Below are positions 39,276 through 51,149 of a stretch of 64,000 nucleotides of DNA, piece after piece. The position numbers were made by a program, and so were the translations under genes. Position 1 is the first letter of the stretch. Each line of letters begins with the position of its first letter. Source of the DNA: Piscicola geometra (Eukaryota > Annelida > Clitellata > Hirudinida > Piscicolidae); assembly GCA_943735955.1 (NCBI GenBank), contig OX030970.1:6110124-6174123 (forward strand), in the 5' to 3' direction. The notes under the pieces are model-generated. The model was not told the DNA's origin and ran no database searches. It saw nothing but the letters and a program-made list of their open reading frames with translations.

Positions 39276-42200
39276 TTACTTGGGAGGCACGCGATCATAC
39301 TTGGAGCCCCACACAGGCACATACTGCAGTACTGCCTTCCAGTCAGTGAAGTACAAACCTGCAGCAGCTGCTGCACCGTAGAAGAAAACCCCTGAAGGAG
39401 ACCTGTGTGCATTACTGGATGCTTTCATTTGGAACGTTAAAGCATAATGAAACATGCTAAAAATTGGAAAATTATATTTAAATTCATAAACTTAAAATAT
39501 TGAAATTATAAAATAAGTAACGGAGGCGAACGCAGAAAGGCCTAAGGTTCTTATTCTCAGTTATCCTGAACCTATTAAGTATTTATTTATTCTTTACTAA
39601 CCATATCTTCACAAGTTCCAAGTGTTTTTTCCCGAAATATCGAAAAACACTCATCGCGATTTAATCTCGGAAGAAATGACACAAGACGTAAACTTTACGT
39701 CGCAAAGCAAGGTTAAAGAAGAGGTTCGTCTATTGAACAACAGCCAAAAGTGAACTCGAAGTTACTAGCATTTGTGTACTCGTTTTATTATCTGGCACAT
39801 TCTGTGTGTTCAAAGAAAAATAGGTCAAATAAAAGTATTTAAAAATAATATGTGTCAAATGCAAACTAAATAAAAAAAATACTTATTATGTGAAAGTACT
39901 AGTAAAGCAAGTACCTGGCGTTAGGACAAAGGTTCAGCAATGCCTTGAGATCATCTGTGATATGAAACAACAACTGAATGAGTTTCATGACATTTAAAAT
40001 AAAATATTAATTATTCCCACACAGCCAACACCCCTACACTATCACACCACGCCTCATTACACAACAAAGCATACCACACAGCAGGCCACACATAATACCA
40101 TACAGCAAGCACACATAACACCACACAGCTAGCAAGCATGAGACCACACAGCAAGCAAACATCAGATCACACAGCAAGCACACATGAGATCACACAGCAA
40201 GCACACATGAGATCACACAGCAAGCACACATGAGATCACACAGCAAGCACACATGAGATCACACAGCAAGCACACATGAGACCACACAGCAAGCACACAT
40301 GAGATCACACAGCAAGCACACATGAGATCACACAGCAAGCACACATGAGATCACACAGCAAGCACACATGAGATCACACAGCAAGCACACATGAGATCAC
40401 ACAGCAAGCACACATGAGACCACACAGCAAGCACACATGAGATCACACAGCAAGCACACATGAGATCACACAGCAAGCACACATGAGATCACACAGCAAG
40501 CACACATGAAACCACACAGCAAGCACACATGAGACCACACAGCAAGCACACATAAGACCACACAACAAGAATACATGAGACCACACAGCAAGCACACATG
40601 AGACCACACAGCAAGCACAAACCATCAGAGCACTTGAGGGCTGCAGTAGACAAGGCCACCTGCACAAACTGAAAAGCCAGTTCGACTGCAAGATCTGCAG
40701 TGCTGGAAGTGTTGTGTGGTGTTGGGTGGAAGTGAGAGGTAGTGTGGTGTTGTGTGGAAGTGTAATGTATGTGTTAGTGTTACAGGGGCGGATTCCAGAG
40801 AGGGTCCAAGGGGAGGGGACTCATTTTTTTATTAGTAAAAAATAGAGCGGCAAAACATCAGGACGAATGGTAATATTTTTGTTTTCACTTAATTATTCAT
40901 TAAATAAAACACTTTATGAATTGTTTTCATTTAAATCAGAATCAAAAATAGAATGCAATTTCATTTTTCCAAAAATCTTAATTGCAAATGGCTTGACTAT
41001 GCACTGTGATGAGACACAGACAGGTCTTCGCTCATACTTGCAAACTTGTTTTCAAACTCCCTCACCTAGAAATGCTCTGTTCGTTCGACACATCTCGCAC
41101 TTGGTGAGCAACGACGCTGAACACCCACCAGCTGCATTGACTTATTTCCGAATGCTCTCTTAAAGTACACCTTTGGCTCAAAATGTTTGACTCATGGTTT
41201 AAATCTGCATTATTGATCTTTTGAAATGGACCAAATAAGCGTTCGAGCGTTATCGAATATTTTTTACATTTCAAACAGAGTTTTTGGACAGTCTTTTGGT
41301 CAATTTTTTAGATAATAATTTTGTAATAATTTGTACCAGTAAAAAACCCAATTTGTTAATAAACAAAAAAATTGAATCCATATATTAATGGTAAAATTGT
41401 GATATAATGGAATTAATTTATTTGAAAAAAATTTGCAAACTATCTTCATAAGAAAAATTCAAACATGCAAAAAAAAGCTAAAGAAATTAAATGAGTTTAA
41501 AACGAGTCTCTGCTTTCCTGAATAGGCACTGATTTCTCCTACAACTTTCGAGTGAAAAACTTTTCTTGTTTAAGAAATAGATAAAAAGAACAGAGTGATG
41601 TCTGAGCGAGATTTCACTATTCATCCTAGCTAGGGACTCCGACGCTTTCAAGCTGAGCTATTTGCTCTCTTCACCAGGCAGCCCCTGTCGAGGCTGTCCA
41701 TAGCTCGTTGGAGTGCTCATGCACACAGCTCAGCGTCCCTAGCCAGCTGCATTGAAAGTCTTAACATCGGTTTCAAATCACATTATGTATGCATAAACTA
41801 CAAACTAAGACTTTTTAATGAAGACCTTTTTTCCGGTTACCCTTAAAAATAGCGCTAAAAAATATTTTGTTGGCTGCTGGGGACGGGTATTTCCTCTGTT
41901 TCCATTTATAAAAATGTATTATTTGCTTTCAAAAAAGGCTGTAAAAAATAGGGAAAAATTAGCTCTGGAGGGGAGAAGGCACGTGCCCCCAATGTCCCCC
42001 CCTGGTTCCGCCCCTGGTGTTATGTGGTGGATGGTATGTGGTTGAGTGTGGTGTGGTGCAGTGAGGGCATGGAAGTAGTAAATAAAGCCACTGAAATGCA
42101 CAGAGGCTGGTGTGGTGGTAGTTTGGAAAAGATAGTGGTGTTAAATAATGAAATGATGCAAGACCTGATAGCACAGTAATTGGTGGATGATGTTGATGGT

Positions 42201-45200
42201 GACGGAAATAACGATTAGAGATGCACCAATACCATTAATATCATGAAGAGCCGATGCCGATGCGTTTGAGTTTTTAAATATTTATTTGTAACTTTTTATG
42301 TAAATAAATCACAATGTCATAATATTTCTTTGAAATATTTCAAAAGAATTTAAAAAATGGTTACTTTATAGAAAATATTTGAAGTTGAAGAAAGATGAGG
42401 TTTGCACTCGTATCATCAGAGCCTGTCTCCCTTGCAACAGAGCCTGTCTCCCTTGCAACAGAGCATGTCTCCCTTGCAACAGAGCATGTCTCCCTTGCAA
42501 CAGAGCCTGTCTCCCTTGCAATAGAGCCTGTCTCCCTTGCAACAGAGCCCGTCTCCCTTGCAACAGAGCCTGTCTCCCTTGCAACAGAGCCTGTCTCCCT
42601 TGCAATAGAGCCTGTCTCCCTTGCAATAGAGCCTGTCTCCCTTGCAATAGAGCCTGTCTCCCTTGCAACAGAGCCTGTCTCCCTTGCAACAGAGCCTGTC
42701 TCCCTTGCAACAGAGCCTGTCTCCCTTGCAACAGAGCCTGTCTCCCTTGCAATAGAGCCTGTCTCCCTTGCAACAGAGCATGTCTCCCTTGCAACAGAGC
42801 CTGTCTCACTTGCAACAGAGCATGTCTCCCTTGCAACAGAGCCTGTCTCCCTTGCAACAGAGCATGTCTCCCTTGCAACAGAGCCTGTCTCCCTTGCAAC
42901 AGAGCCTGTCTCCCTTGCAATAGAGCCTGTCTCCCTTGCAATAGAGCCTGTCTCCCTTGCAACAGAGCCTGTCTCCCTTGCAACAGAGCCTGTCTCCCTT
43001 GCAACAGAGCCTGTCTCCCTTGCAATAGAGCCTGTCTCCCTTGCAATAGAGCCTGTCTCCCTTGCAATAGAGCCTGTCTCTCTTGCAACAGAGCCTGTCT
43101 CCCTTGCAACAGAGCCTGTCTCCCTTGCAACAGAGCCTGTCTCCCTTGCAACAGAGCCTGTCTCCCTTGCAATAGAGCCTGTCTCCCTTGCAACAGAGCA
43201 TGTCTCCCTTGCAACAGAGCCTGTCTCCCTTGCAACAGAGCCTGTCTCCCTTGCAACAGAGCCTGTCTCCCTTGCAACAGAGCATGTCTCCCTTGCAATA
43301 GAGCCTGTCTCCCTTGCAACAGAGCCTGTCTCCCTTGCAATAGAGCCTGTCTCCCTTGCAACAGAGCCTGTCTCCCTTGCAATAGAGCCTGTCTCCCTTG
43401 CAACAGAGCCTGTCTCCCTTGCAACAGAGCCTGTCTCCCTTGCAACAGAGCCTGTCTCCCTTGCAATAGAGCATGTCTCCCTTGCAACAAAGCATGTCTT
43501 CCTTGCAACAGAGCCTGTCTCCCTTGCAACAGAGCCTGTCTCCCTTGCAATAGAGCCTGTCTCCCTTGCAACAGAGCCTGTCTCCCTTGCAACAGAGCCT
43601 GTCTCCCTTGCAATAGAGCCTGTCTCCCTTGCAACAGAGCATGTCTCCCTTGCAACAGAGCCTGTCTCCCTTGCAACAGAGCATGTCTCCCTTGCAACAG
43701 AGCCTGTCTCCCTTGCAACAGAGCATGTCTCCCTTGCAACAGAGCCTGTCTCCCTTGCAACAGAGCCTGTCTCCCTTGCAACAGAGCATGTCTCCCTTGC
43801 AACAGAGCCTGTCTCCCTTGCAACAGAGCCTGTCTCCCTTGCAATAGAGCCTGTCTCCCTTGCAATAGAGCCTGTCTCCCTTGCAACAGAGCCTGTCTCC
43901 CTTGCAACAGAGCCTGTCACCCTTGCAACAGAGCCTGTCTCCCTTGCAATAGAGCCTGTCTCCCTTGCAATAGAGCCTGTCTCCCTTGCAATAGAGCCTG
44001 TCTCCCTTGCAACAGAGCCTGTCTCCCTTGCAACAGAGCCTGTCTCCCTTGCAACAGAGCCTGTCTCCCTTGCAATAGAGCATGTCTCCCTTGCAACAGA
44101 GCATGTCTTCCTTGCAACAGAGCCTGTCTCCCTTGCAACAGAGCCTGTCTCCCTTGCAATAGAGCCTGTCTCCCTTGCAATAGAGCCTGTCTCCCTTGCA
44201 ATAGAGCCTGTCTCCCTTGCAACAGAGCCTGTCTCCCTTGCAACAGAGCATGTCTCCCTTGCAACAGAGCCTGTCTCCCTTGCAACAGAGCCTGTCTCCC
44301 TTGCAACAGAGCCTGTCTCCCTTGCAACAGAGCATGTCTCCCTTGCAACAGAGCCTGTCTCCCTTGCAACAGAGCCTGTCTCCCTTGCAACAGAGCCTGC
44401 CTCCCTTGCAGCAGAGCATGTCTCCCTTGCAACAGAGCATGTCTCCCTTGCAACAGAGCCTGTCTCCCTTGCAACAGAGCATGTCTCCCTTGCAACAGAG
44501 CCTGTCTCCCTTGCAATAGAGCCTGTCTCCCTTGCAACAGAGCCTGTCTCCCTTGCAACAGAGCCTGTCTCCCTTGCAACAGAGCCTGTCTCCCTTGCAA
44601 CAGAGCATGTCTCCCTTGCAACAGAGCCTGTCTCCCTTGCAACAGAGCCTGTCTCCCTTGCAACAGAGCATGTCTCCCTTGCAACAGAGCCTGTCTCCCT
44701 TGCGTCTCGACATTTCCTCCAATTCTGGATGTCTTTCGCCTCCAATTGAGGACGGAGGTGATGATGAATACTTTCTTGCAATGGGCGACAGCAGTGGCAG
44801 CGTAGTAGTTTGATTGCGCCAGATCAAAGGGTCCTCCCCTCTGGGCAAGCAAGACAGGCACTCATCTCATCGCATTAATTTTAAAATTGGTTTTTGATGT
44901 TTCAGTTTGCCTCCCTCCGAGTCCTTTGGACTCTTTGGACTCTTTGGCCAATAATTTCTCCATGCATTTGTCAAGATACCTTGCCGCTAGGACGCCTGTG
45001 TTGCCTTCAGCATCATCCTCACTCTCAGTGCTATCCATCCATCCATCACTCTATCCATCCATCCATCCATCCATCCATCCATCAATCAATCCATCCATCC
45101 CTCCATCAATCAATCCATCCATCAATCCATCCATCAATCCATCAATCCATCCATCCATCCCTCCATCAATCCATCATTCCATCCATCAATCCATCCATCC

Positions 45201-48200
45201 ATCCATCAATCCATCCATCCATCCCTCCATCAATCGATCGATCCATCTATCCTTCCATCCATCCATCCATCCATCCATCCATCCATCCATCCATCCATCC
45301 ATCCATCCATCCATCCATCCATCCCTCCATCAATCCATCAATCGATCGATCGATCCATCCATCCATCCATCAATCAATCCATCCATCCCTCCATCAATCC
45401 ATCCATCCATCAATCCATCCATCCATCCCTCCATAAATCCATCCATCCATCCATCAATCCATCCATCCATCCATCCATCCATCCATCCATCCATCCATCA
45501 ATCCATCCATCCATCCATCCATCCATCAATCCATCAATCGATCCATCCATCCATCCTTCCATCCATCCTTCCATCCATCCATTCATCAGCTGACAGCACT
45601 TTTGCAACCCTAGCTTCTTCTGAGTTCTTCTTTGACGAGTCAATCTCTCTGTGATGCCTCGTCCCCCACCTTTCAGCTTGAGGCTTCAGTACTTGAAACC
45701 TTTCTTCTGGCGCCAAGAAAAGACCCGAGGGAGAGGGTCGAGAGGAGGGCAAGTGGAGCATCCGCTGGAAAGAAGAAGCACCCCTTATGTCGAAATCGAC
45801 GAATGCTGGGAAGCCACCGAGAACGACGCGGTCCACCTCTCGACAGAAGTAAGTAAATAGTCAAAAGACTCTTACAATGTTAGCAGGACGATATCGAAAC
45901 GGAAGCGATTGGTGCATGCGTAATAACGTTGAAATGATGATTGGGATGCATGCACACACCCAGCTGTGCAGGTGGCTTGCAGGAGAGAAAAGACTTGTTC
46001 GAAAGAGAAAGAGAGGAGAGGCGTTGTTGTGCACTGCGGCGTCTCGAGACTGACCATCACGTGGTAGTGCAAACGACTCCACAACGACTCTTCCTGCATG
46101 TCTCCCTGTGCAGTCATCATCATCATCATCAGCATCATCATCATCATTATCATCAACATCATCAGGAGATGGCAAGAAAGTACTTGTCATCTCCTGCAAG
46201 TACAGTTCCATATGAACGTCTATTCAGCTTGTCATGACAAATAGTTAGCAAGAAAAGAGTCTCTTTAGACCCAATTATTAGAGAGAAACTTGTTTGCTTG
46301 AGTAAATGGTTCAAATAATTTGCATTTTTTATAATTTATGAGTTTTTTTCAAATTTTGATTACTTTTATGAATAAATTCTGATGAAACTTCAATAGTTTC
46401 TATTAAATATGTGGGGGAAAAATTGAATACTATTTTATACTAATGTCAAATTTGCTTAAAATAATAACTTTCGAATAAAACTGTTAATCTTTCGATTAAC
46501 TAAAATTATTTTTTTTAATCCTGGAACAGATCTAATTCCTATTGTATTTTAGAACACTGCATTGTATACTTGTGGTTTGGGAAGAGTGGCATGGAGGGTG
46601 TGATGGTGGAGGTAACAGAGGACCCACGAGAAGAGAACCAAGAGGGGAGGGGTGGGTCTCTTGCTGGAGGGCGGGGCGTGGCAAATAAGGGGGTCAGCCT
46701 GCATCCAATCACACAGCAACTCCACCGTCTGATGACTGACCTCTTTTGAAACACTCTCACTGGCCACTGTGATCGAGATACGTCCCACATTTTATAAGTG
46801 CAAAGAAGCCATGAAGTAATGACAGGGAAAGTATGTACCAAGTAAGAGATGTGTGTAATAGAATTGCAGAGCCGAGCCGGAGCCGTGGAGCGGTGGGTGG
46901 AAGGATGGATGGGTGGGTGGATGGATGGATAATTTTATCAATGAGCAGGTGGATCAATGGAAGGATGAATGAGAGGATGCATGGATGATTGAAGAAGTCT
47001 CTGAAAGCTTTAAGAAAGACGTTGCAAGAGCAGAGAGTGAGAAAGGCGTTGCCGAATGAAGGGGCTCCTTTCCTTATATAAAAAATTCTGATATATTTTT
47101 TATTCTATTTGTAAGAAAAAAATTTTAATACTATTTTATACTAATGTCAAATATGCTTAAAGCATTGCGTTAAATACGCTTAACGGCGATTAAAATGTTT
47201 AATCGTCGAACATACTACGATATTATACTTTCTAGCTATTTAAAAGTTGAAGATAAGCTAAAAACGCATGTCTTACATTTCTTTGAAAAATCTTTATTAT
47301 TAAATATTTAGGTTCATGTTTCTATCCGGTTTTATTTATTCAGTCGGAGGCATATTTAAAAACGTGTTTTTACTTCTCTCGATTTTAGAATACTTTATTT
47401 AATGACTCTTTGGCTATTTTGTTCATTCTCAAAATTTCTGTTCTAATCCCAACGTCCCGCTGATCATCGGGATTTATTAAGCAGCGAGTGAGTAACCTAC
47501 TTTTAACTTTTCTGAATACAGTTCATGTGTATAGAAAGACAAATGTAAATTATTGGCCTTTTATGTTTTTTCCGTAGAACTATGTCCCGATTCTCATAAT
47601 ACTAGTATTAGGTGTCACGAATTTACAATAAATGTTTAGTTTTTTATAATATTAATCGAAGAATGCAATGACTGAAAAGTATTTTGACATAAGCATCGTC
47701 TAATAATATTTTTAATAAATCTTTAAACTAGCAAAATAACACCATCTGTCCCGATTCTCATTATGAGAACAATACTACGTTCTTTAAAAATAATTAATGT
47801 TTTATCGATAAAAAGTAAGTGAATATTAATTAAACTAGTTTCAAGAAACATTTCATGAAGTAATAACAGCTATTTTCGTTTAAAATAATTTGTTACGGAG
47901 ATTTAAATGGCCGTCATAACGAGCACCAATTTTAAAAATTGATTTCAAATTTGTCATTTTCGCAGCATATAGTAAGAATTTTGAGAAAAAAGGACAAAAA
48001 GACAACTACACGAAAAAATGATTCAGAAATGTTAGATAGTATTTAGATGAGGTTTAATGTCTGTCAGTGTTCTTTGATCATCTGAAAAACTATTTACTCA
48101 ATTAAAAAGGATTAATGCAAGTCTTGTGCTTATTTTATACTCTATAATACATACATGAGTTTGAAGCTCTTCCGTGAGTTTCTATTAGATTTTCCCCTCA

Positions 48201-50887
48201 TCAACATTGTCGCAATAGAAGCACACTTCAATGCTTACAAATCTTCGTTTGAATAAGACAAGTTTTGTTGAAATTGAAAACCTAAATATGGTAAGACTGT
48301 AGTCAAATTCGGATCTACCCAGAGCATCTTTAACTAGTAAAAAACTAATTAAAAGACGAAAATAAAGTATATTAAAAAAAACCAAGCAAGCAGAAGGCAC
48401 GGCACCCATCAATTGTGCGCTATTTAAAGAATGTTTCAGTCGAAAGTTGCGCAAGAATGTCTCGTGTGACTCCCCATTAGAGAGCCGAGCCGAGCCGAGC
48501 CGAGCCGGAGATGTCAAATTTCCGAGAACCAGAAAAATAATGGCGGCTCTGCAAGCCTGGTGTGCAGTAAGCTAACACGTGAGAGGGTGGAGGATGGTGG
48601 TGCTGATGATGATGTTGCTGACGAAGCGAGAAGAAACAATTTGGTGGGTAGATGGCTGAAGGTTTGTGAGATCTTTCGATTGAATGCGAGGCTTGCCAGT
48701 GGTGGTGTTGAGGAGAGTCCTGTCGCTTAGCAACCTTTCGACCAATGACAGCACTGCATCGGATCCAAGTCCCTCCTCCTGATTGAGTGGGAAGTTGTGG
48801 TAGTGGATTGAGAAGTTAATCTTTTACAACATGCAACATGCAGCTAAGGCATTCCCAGGCGGCAGTCCATTTCGGTTCTGTAGCCACCACTACGGCCACA
48901 CTAGCAACTGGCTGATTTTCAGTGAGCAATAACAACAACATTAATTTTACGAATGATAACACTCGCAGACGAATGGAAACACATTTCACGTAAATGAAAC
49001 ATGATTTTGCATCGATTTTGTGTGCTGAATCTGAAAATACCATGTTTTTTATACATCTCATCGCATTCTTTTGTTATACATCATCAAAAGTATTTCTATA
49101 TTACAAGGAACTATTTCAATACAACAAATCGAATTTTTGTATAGATATGAAATATTCTGTAAATTTTAATATAATTTTCTATCATATATGTCAAATAAAG
49201 AAAACATTATAAAATACAACAACAATAAATAAAACAGTTATTTAAGAAACATATTTGAAAACTAATGACCTAGGCAAAATTACTTATTTCTTTTGTATCC
49301 TGTATGGTTCTTTGTGAACATTTTCAGCATATTTTATTTTCTGTTTCTTCAATATGAACTCTCTAAATTCTTTTTCAAAAATGCCCCTCATCTAAACGGG
49401 ATGTTGAAAGTTCCGATAGCTGTTCTGAGAATGCATTAATAATATTGGAGTAGAAGGAAAGCCAGTCAGGTGCTGCCTCCAAGCATGTGAGCCTCAAACG
49501 CTTTGAAAATGAACATCATCATCACGACCACAATCCACCTATATTTTCTCCCGACCACCACCAATCTCCCTCAACCACCCACTTCCTTCAACCACCCTCT
49601 TCCCTCAACCACCCACCTCCCTCAACCACCCACTTCCTTCAACCACTCACCTCCTCTTCAACCACCCACCTCCCTCAACCACCCTCCTCCCTCAACCACC
49701 CACCTCCATCCACTGGGCTACCAAGTCAAGAAGATTCTTGTTGCCTAGGTAGAGAGCAGATGACACGAGGTTGTGCAAGAGCTCAGAGGAGGAGGAGGAG
49801 GAGGAGGAAGAGGAGGAGGATGCATTGGAGAAGATGAGTTTGAAGACTTGCATCGAGACGTTCGTGAGGTCAGAGAAGAACTTGAATAGCATTGTTGTCA
49901 GCTGGAAGCGCATCAAAGCTGTTGTGCAAGGGTCGTCGCATAGCTTGTCGATGCTTTGCTACACTAATGCTTCAGGATCACTTCTTAATGAATCATGCTT
50001 AGGCAGTGAAAAGCCAAAATGGCTTACAAATCGAGCAACAACTGAGCTATTATATTCCTCTTCAATACTCATGGGTAACCTGACAACCTACTCGAAAAAT
50101 GTGACAACCCCCCCCCTCCCCCCCCCCCCCCGAGAATTTTGGACAACACACCTGATCAAATATGACTTATATTTATATTAAAATAATCAAATAGATTGAT
50201 TTATTTAGAAAAACTATTTTTAAAAATGTATTTATCCTTTATTTTAGCGTTATTATTGTTTTTTCATGATAATTTTAACATTTGTCAAAAAATACGTTTT
50301 CTTTCCTTGGCGTTTTCAAGTCGCCACCTTAATGTAGAACAACACTGCTGATATAAGATACATGCATACATAAATGTACTCTGACAGTTCAAACATACAA
50401 CACGATACTCTCAGACTCAAACTCGGATCACTCCTCATTCCTCAAACATCCAACCACGAACACTATTGCTACTGCGCCATTACTTTAAACCCCTTCAAAT
50501 CTCAAAATATTGAAAGTATAAAATGTATACTATAAATATATATATTTAAATATATATATAAAAAAAGTAATAAATAAAATTTCTAAAATAATTGTTTAAA
50601 GTAAATAAATTTGTTTTATTTTTAAATATAAGTATAAGTTAAAAAACTTTCAGGTGGGTTGTCATGGAGTCGTACTCATGCATACAGCCACCAGAGGAAT
50701 CTTCAATGAATGTCACCAGGTGTTTACCTGATTCTTTGGAAGGACGCAGCATACAACTCCTCGCCAAAATCTCCAAAGACCCTGACCTCAGCTGCTTGTC
50801 GCCTGCCAGTTCGGAAGCCATCAGCTCCAGACTCAACTCGGCACACTTTGGAAACTTGGAGTTTAGAATGAAACGCACTGGGTCCAT
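39276..50887 (-). CDS. INTS15: Integrator subunit 15-like protein (C7orf26 family)
   Basis: Exons in order: 50887-50728, 49918-49704, 48778-48577, 46766-46570, then 41131-41066, 40702-40623, 39954-39915, 39414-39276. All have AG/GT borders, and phases agree except across 46.57-41.13 kb, where at least one exon is missing from my model. Met is at 50887, stop at 39276. Recognition rests on family blocks: [79 protein letters not shown], and [20 protein letters not shown] followed by [16 protein letters not shown]. Integrator is a nuclear complex that cleaves snRNA 3' ends and attenuates paused Pol II; INTS15 is a helical-repeat subunit. A poly-Ser run (about 12) in exon 2 comes from a (TCC)n stretch. 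Identification is from remembered family patterns. Confidence 0.65.
40095..40622. repeat. 23-bp tandem array at a 5' splice site
   Basis: About 23 units of CACACAGCAAGCACACATGA plus GAT. On the minus strand the array begins GTTTGTGCTTGCTGTGTGG, so the donor of INTS15 exon 40702-40623 is part of the first unit. Confidence 0.93.
41500..41790 (-). repeat. Possible tRNA-derived SINE (family D)
   Basis: On the minus strand, AATAGCTCAGCTTGAAAGCG resembles an A box region and GTGAAATCTCGCTC a degraded B box. A second similar GAGCTATGGACAGCC stretch lies upstream. Single copy in the window, so the call is weak. Confidence 0.35.
41795..42410. other. Intronic spacer of the INTS15-like gene
   Basis: A stretch with CCCCCTGGTTCCGCCCCTGG (about 41995) resembles a repeat end. 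No gene. Confidence 0.35.
42418..44703. repeat. 21-bp tandem array, ~109 units, with higher-order structure
   Basis: Unit GAGCCTGTCTCCCTTGCAA plus CA. Main variants are GAGCATG for GAGCCTG and AATAGAG for AACAGAG. Since 21 is a multiple of 3, five of the six frames stay open for hundreds of codons; none is a gene. Variant order repeats at 420 bp (42601 onward versus 43021 onward), and a rare ATGTCTTCC variant recurs 609 bp apart (43494 and 44103), so blocks of 20-29 units were duplicated. Each unit has a pyrimidine tract followed by CAACAG, resembling a 3' splice site on the plus strand. Confidence 0.95.
44704..45850 (+). CDS. Possible exons of an unidentified gene around a (CATC)n array
   Basis: Three exon-like pieces: 44704-44806 ([20 protein letters not shown]), 44906-45023 (after [26 protein letters not shown]) and 45588-45848 (after [22 protein letters not shown], later [18 protein letters not shown], donor GTAAGT). 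They have good plus-strand splice borders. But the first two junction phases do not agree and the last piece needs a frameshift near 45653. The minus strand of 45603-45855 is open too ([20 protein letters not shown]), and could hold the missing INTS15 exon. I do not recognise either reading. Confidence 0.3.
45024..45587 (+). repeat. (CATC)n array with CAAT/CGAT interruptions
   Basis: About 560 bp of tetranucleotide repeat. It begins directly after a possible donor (GTGCTATCCATCC) and ends at a possible acceptor (CATTCATCAG). Confidence 0.95.
46165..46312 (+). pseudogene. hAT transposase C-terminal (hATC) fragment
   Basis: [20 protein letters not shown], one stop, then [20 protein letters not shown]. 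This is the hATC dimerisation motif with SERLFS altered to YERLFS. Preceded by a (CAT)n tract at 46112-46165. Confidence 0.8.
46860..48570. other. Long AT-rich intronic stretch
   Basis: Starts with a GGATGGATGGGTGGG tract (46893-46935), then AT-rich sequence. Short CCGAGCCGAGCC repeat at 48485-48507. No further gene seen on either strand. Confidence 0.4.
49320..49435 (-). repeat. Dispersed fragment shared with 17540-17650
   Basis: TTCTGTTTCTTCAATATGAA through AAAGTTCCGATAGCTGTTC matches the element fragment at 17.5 kb. It lies in an intron of the INTS15-like gene. Confidence 0.6.
49556..49703. repeat. C-rich minisatellite at a 5' splice site
   Basis: Units of CCACC(C/T)CCTCCCTCAA type, about 16-17 bp. 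On the minus strand it begins GTGGGTGGTTGAGGGAGG directly after the exon end TGGATGGAG of the INTS15-like gene. Confidence 0.9.
50190..50640. other. AT-rich intronic spacer
   Basis: Includes a poly-C tract at 50108-50131 and a TATATA run near 50540. No gene seen. Confidence 0.4.
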
Positions 50888-51149
50888 CTCGAACTCGTTT
50901 CTTATTCAACTTTCAAATATTTAGTTTAGATTTTTTAATGTCTGAAAACATGTAAATGAGCTTATATCCACTTTTAGTAAGTTTACTTTTTTATTAAAAA
51001 GTTGTATAACTAATCATTACACTTCAAATATTTTTGTGTGAAAAAGTTGCAAATTTCAATTTTTGTAAAAATAATATCACATGGTTAAAAAAATCTATAT
51101 TTATAAGATGTTTTTTCATGAATTTTTAAACAAATAATTTCTTTATAAT

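Noticed and set aside
39276..39414. Cytochrome b-c1 subunit 10-like protein ([15 protein letters not shown])
   Set aside because: The resemblance is short, and this exon joins in phase to upstream exons with INTS15-like sequence; the upstream part is unlike the 6.4-kDa subunit.
42361..44861. Frames of about 800 codons on both strands (ETGSVAR, CNRACLP, EPVSLAT repeats)
   Set aside because: A 21-bp period keeps every frame open except where the AATAGAG variant adds stops. No initiation context or flanking domain supports a gene.
45534..45836. Confident assignment of this minus-strand frame to INTS15
   Set aside because: It is open and could fit by phase using an internal donor, but I see no clear family similarity; left as a possibility only.
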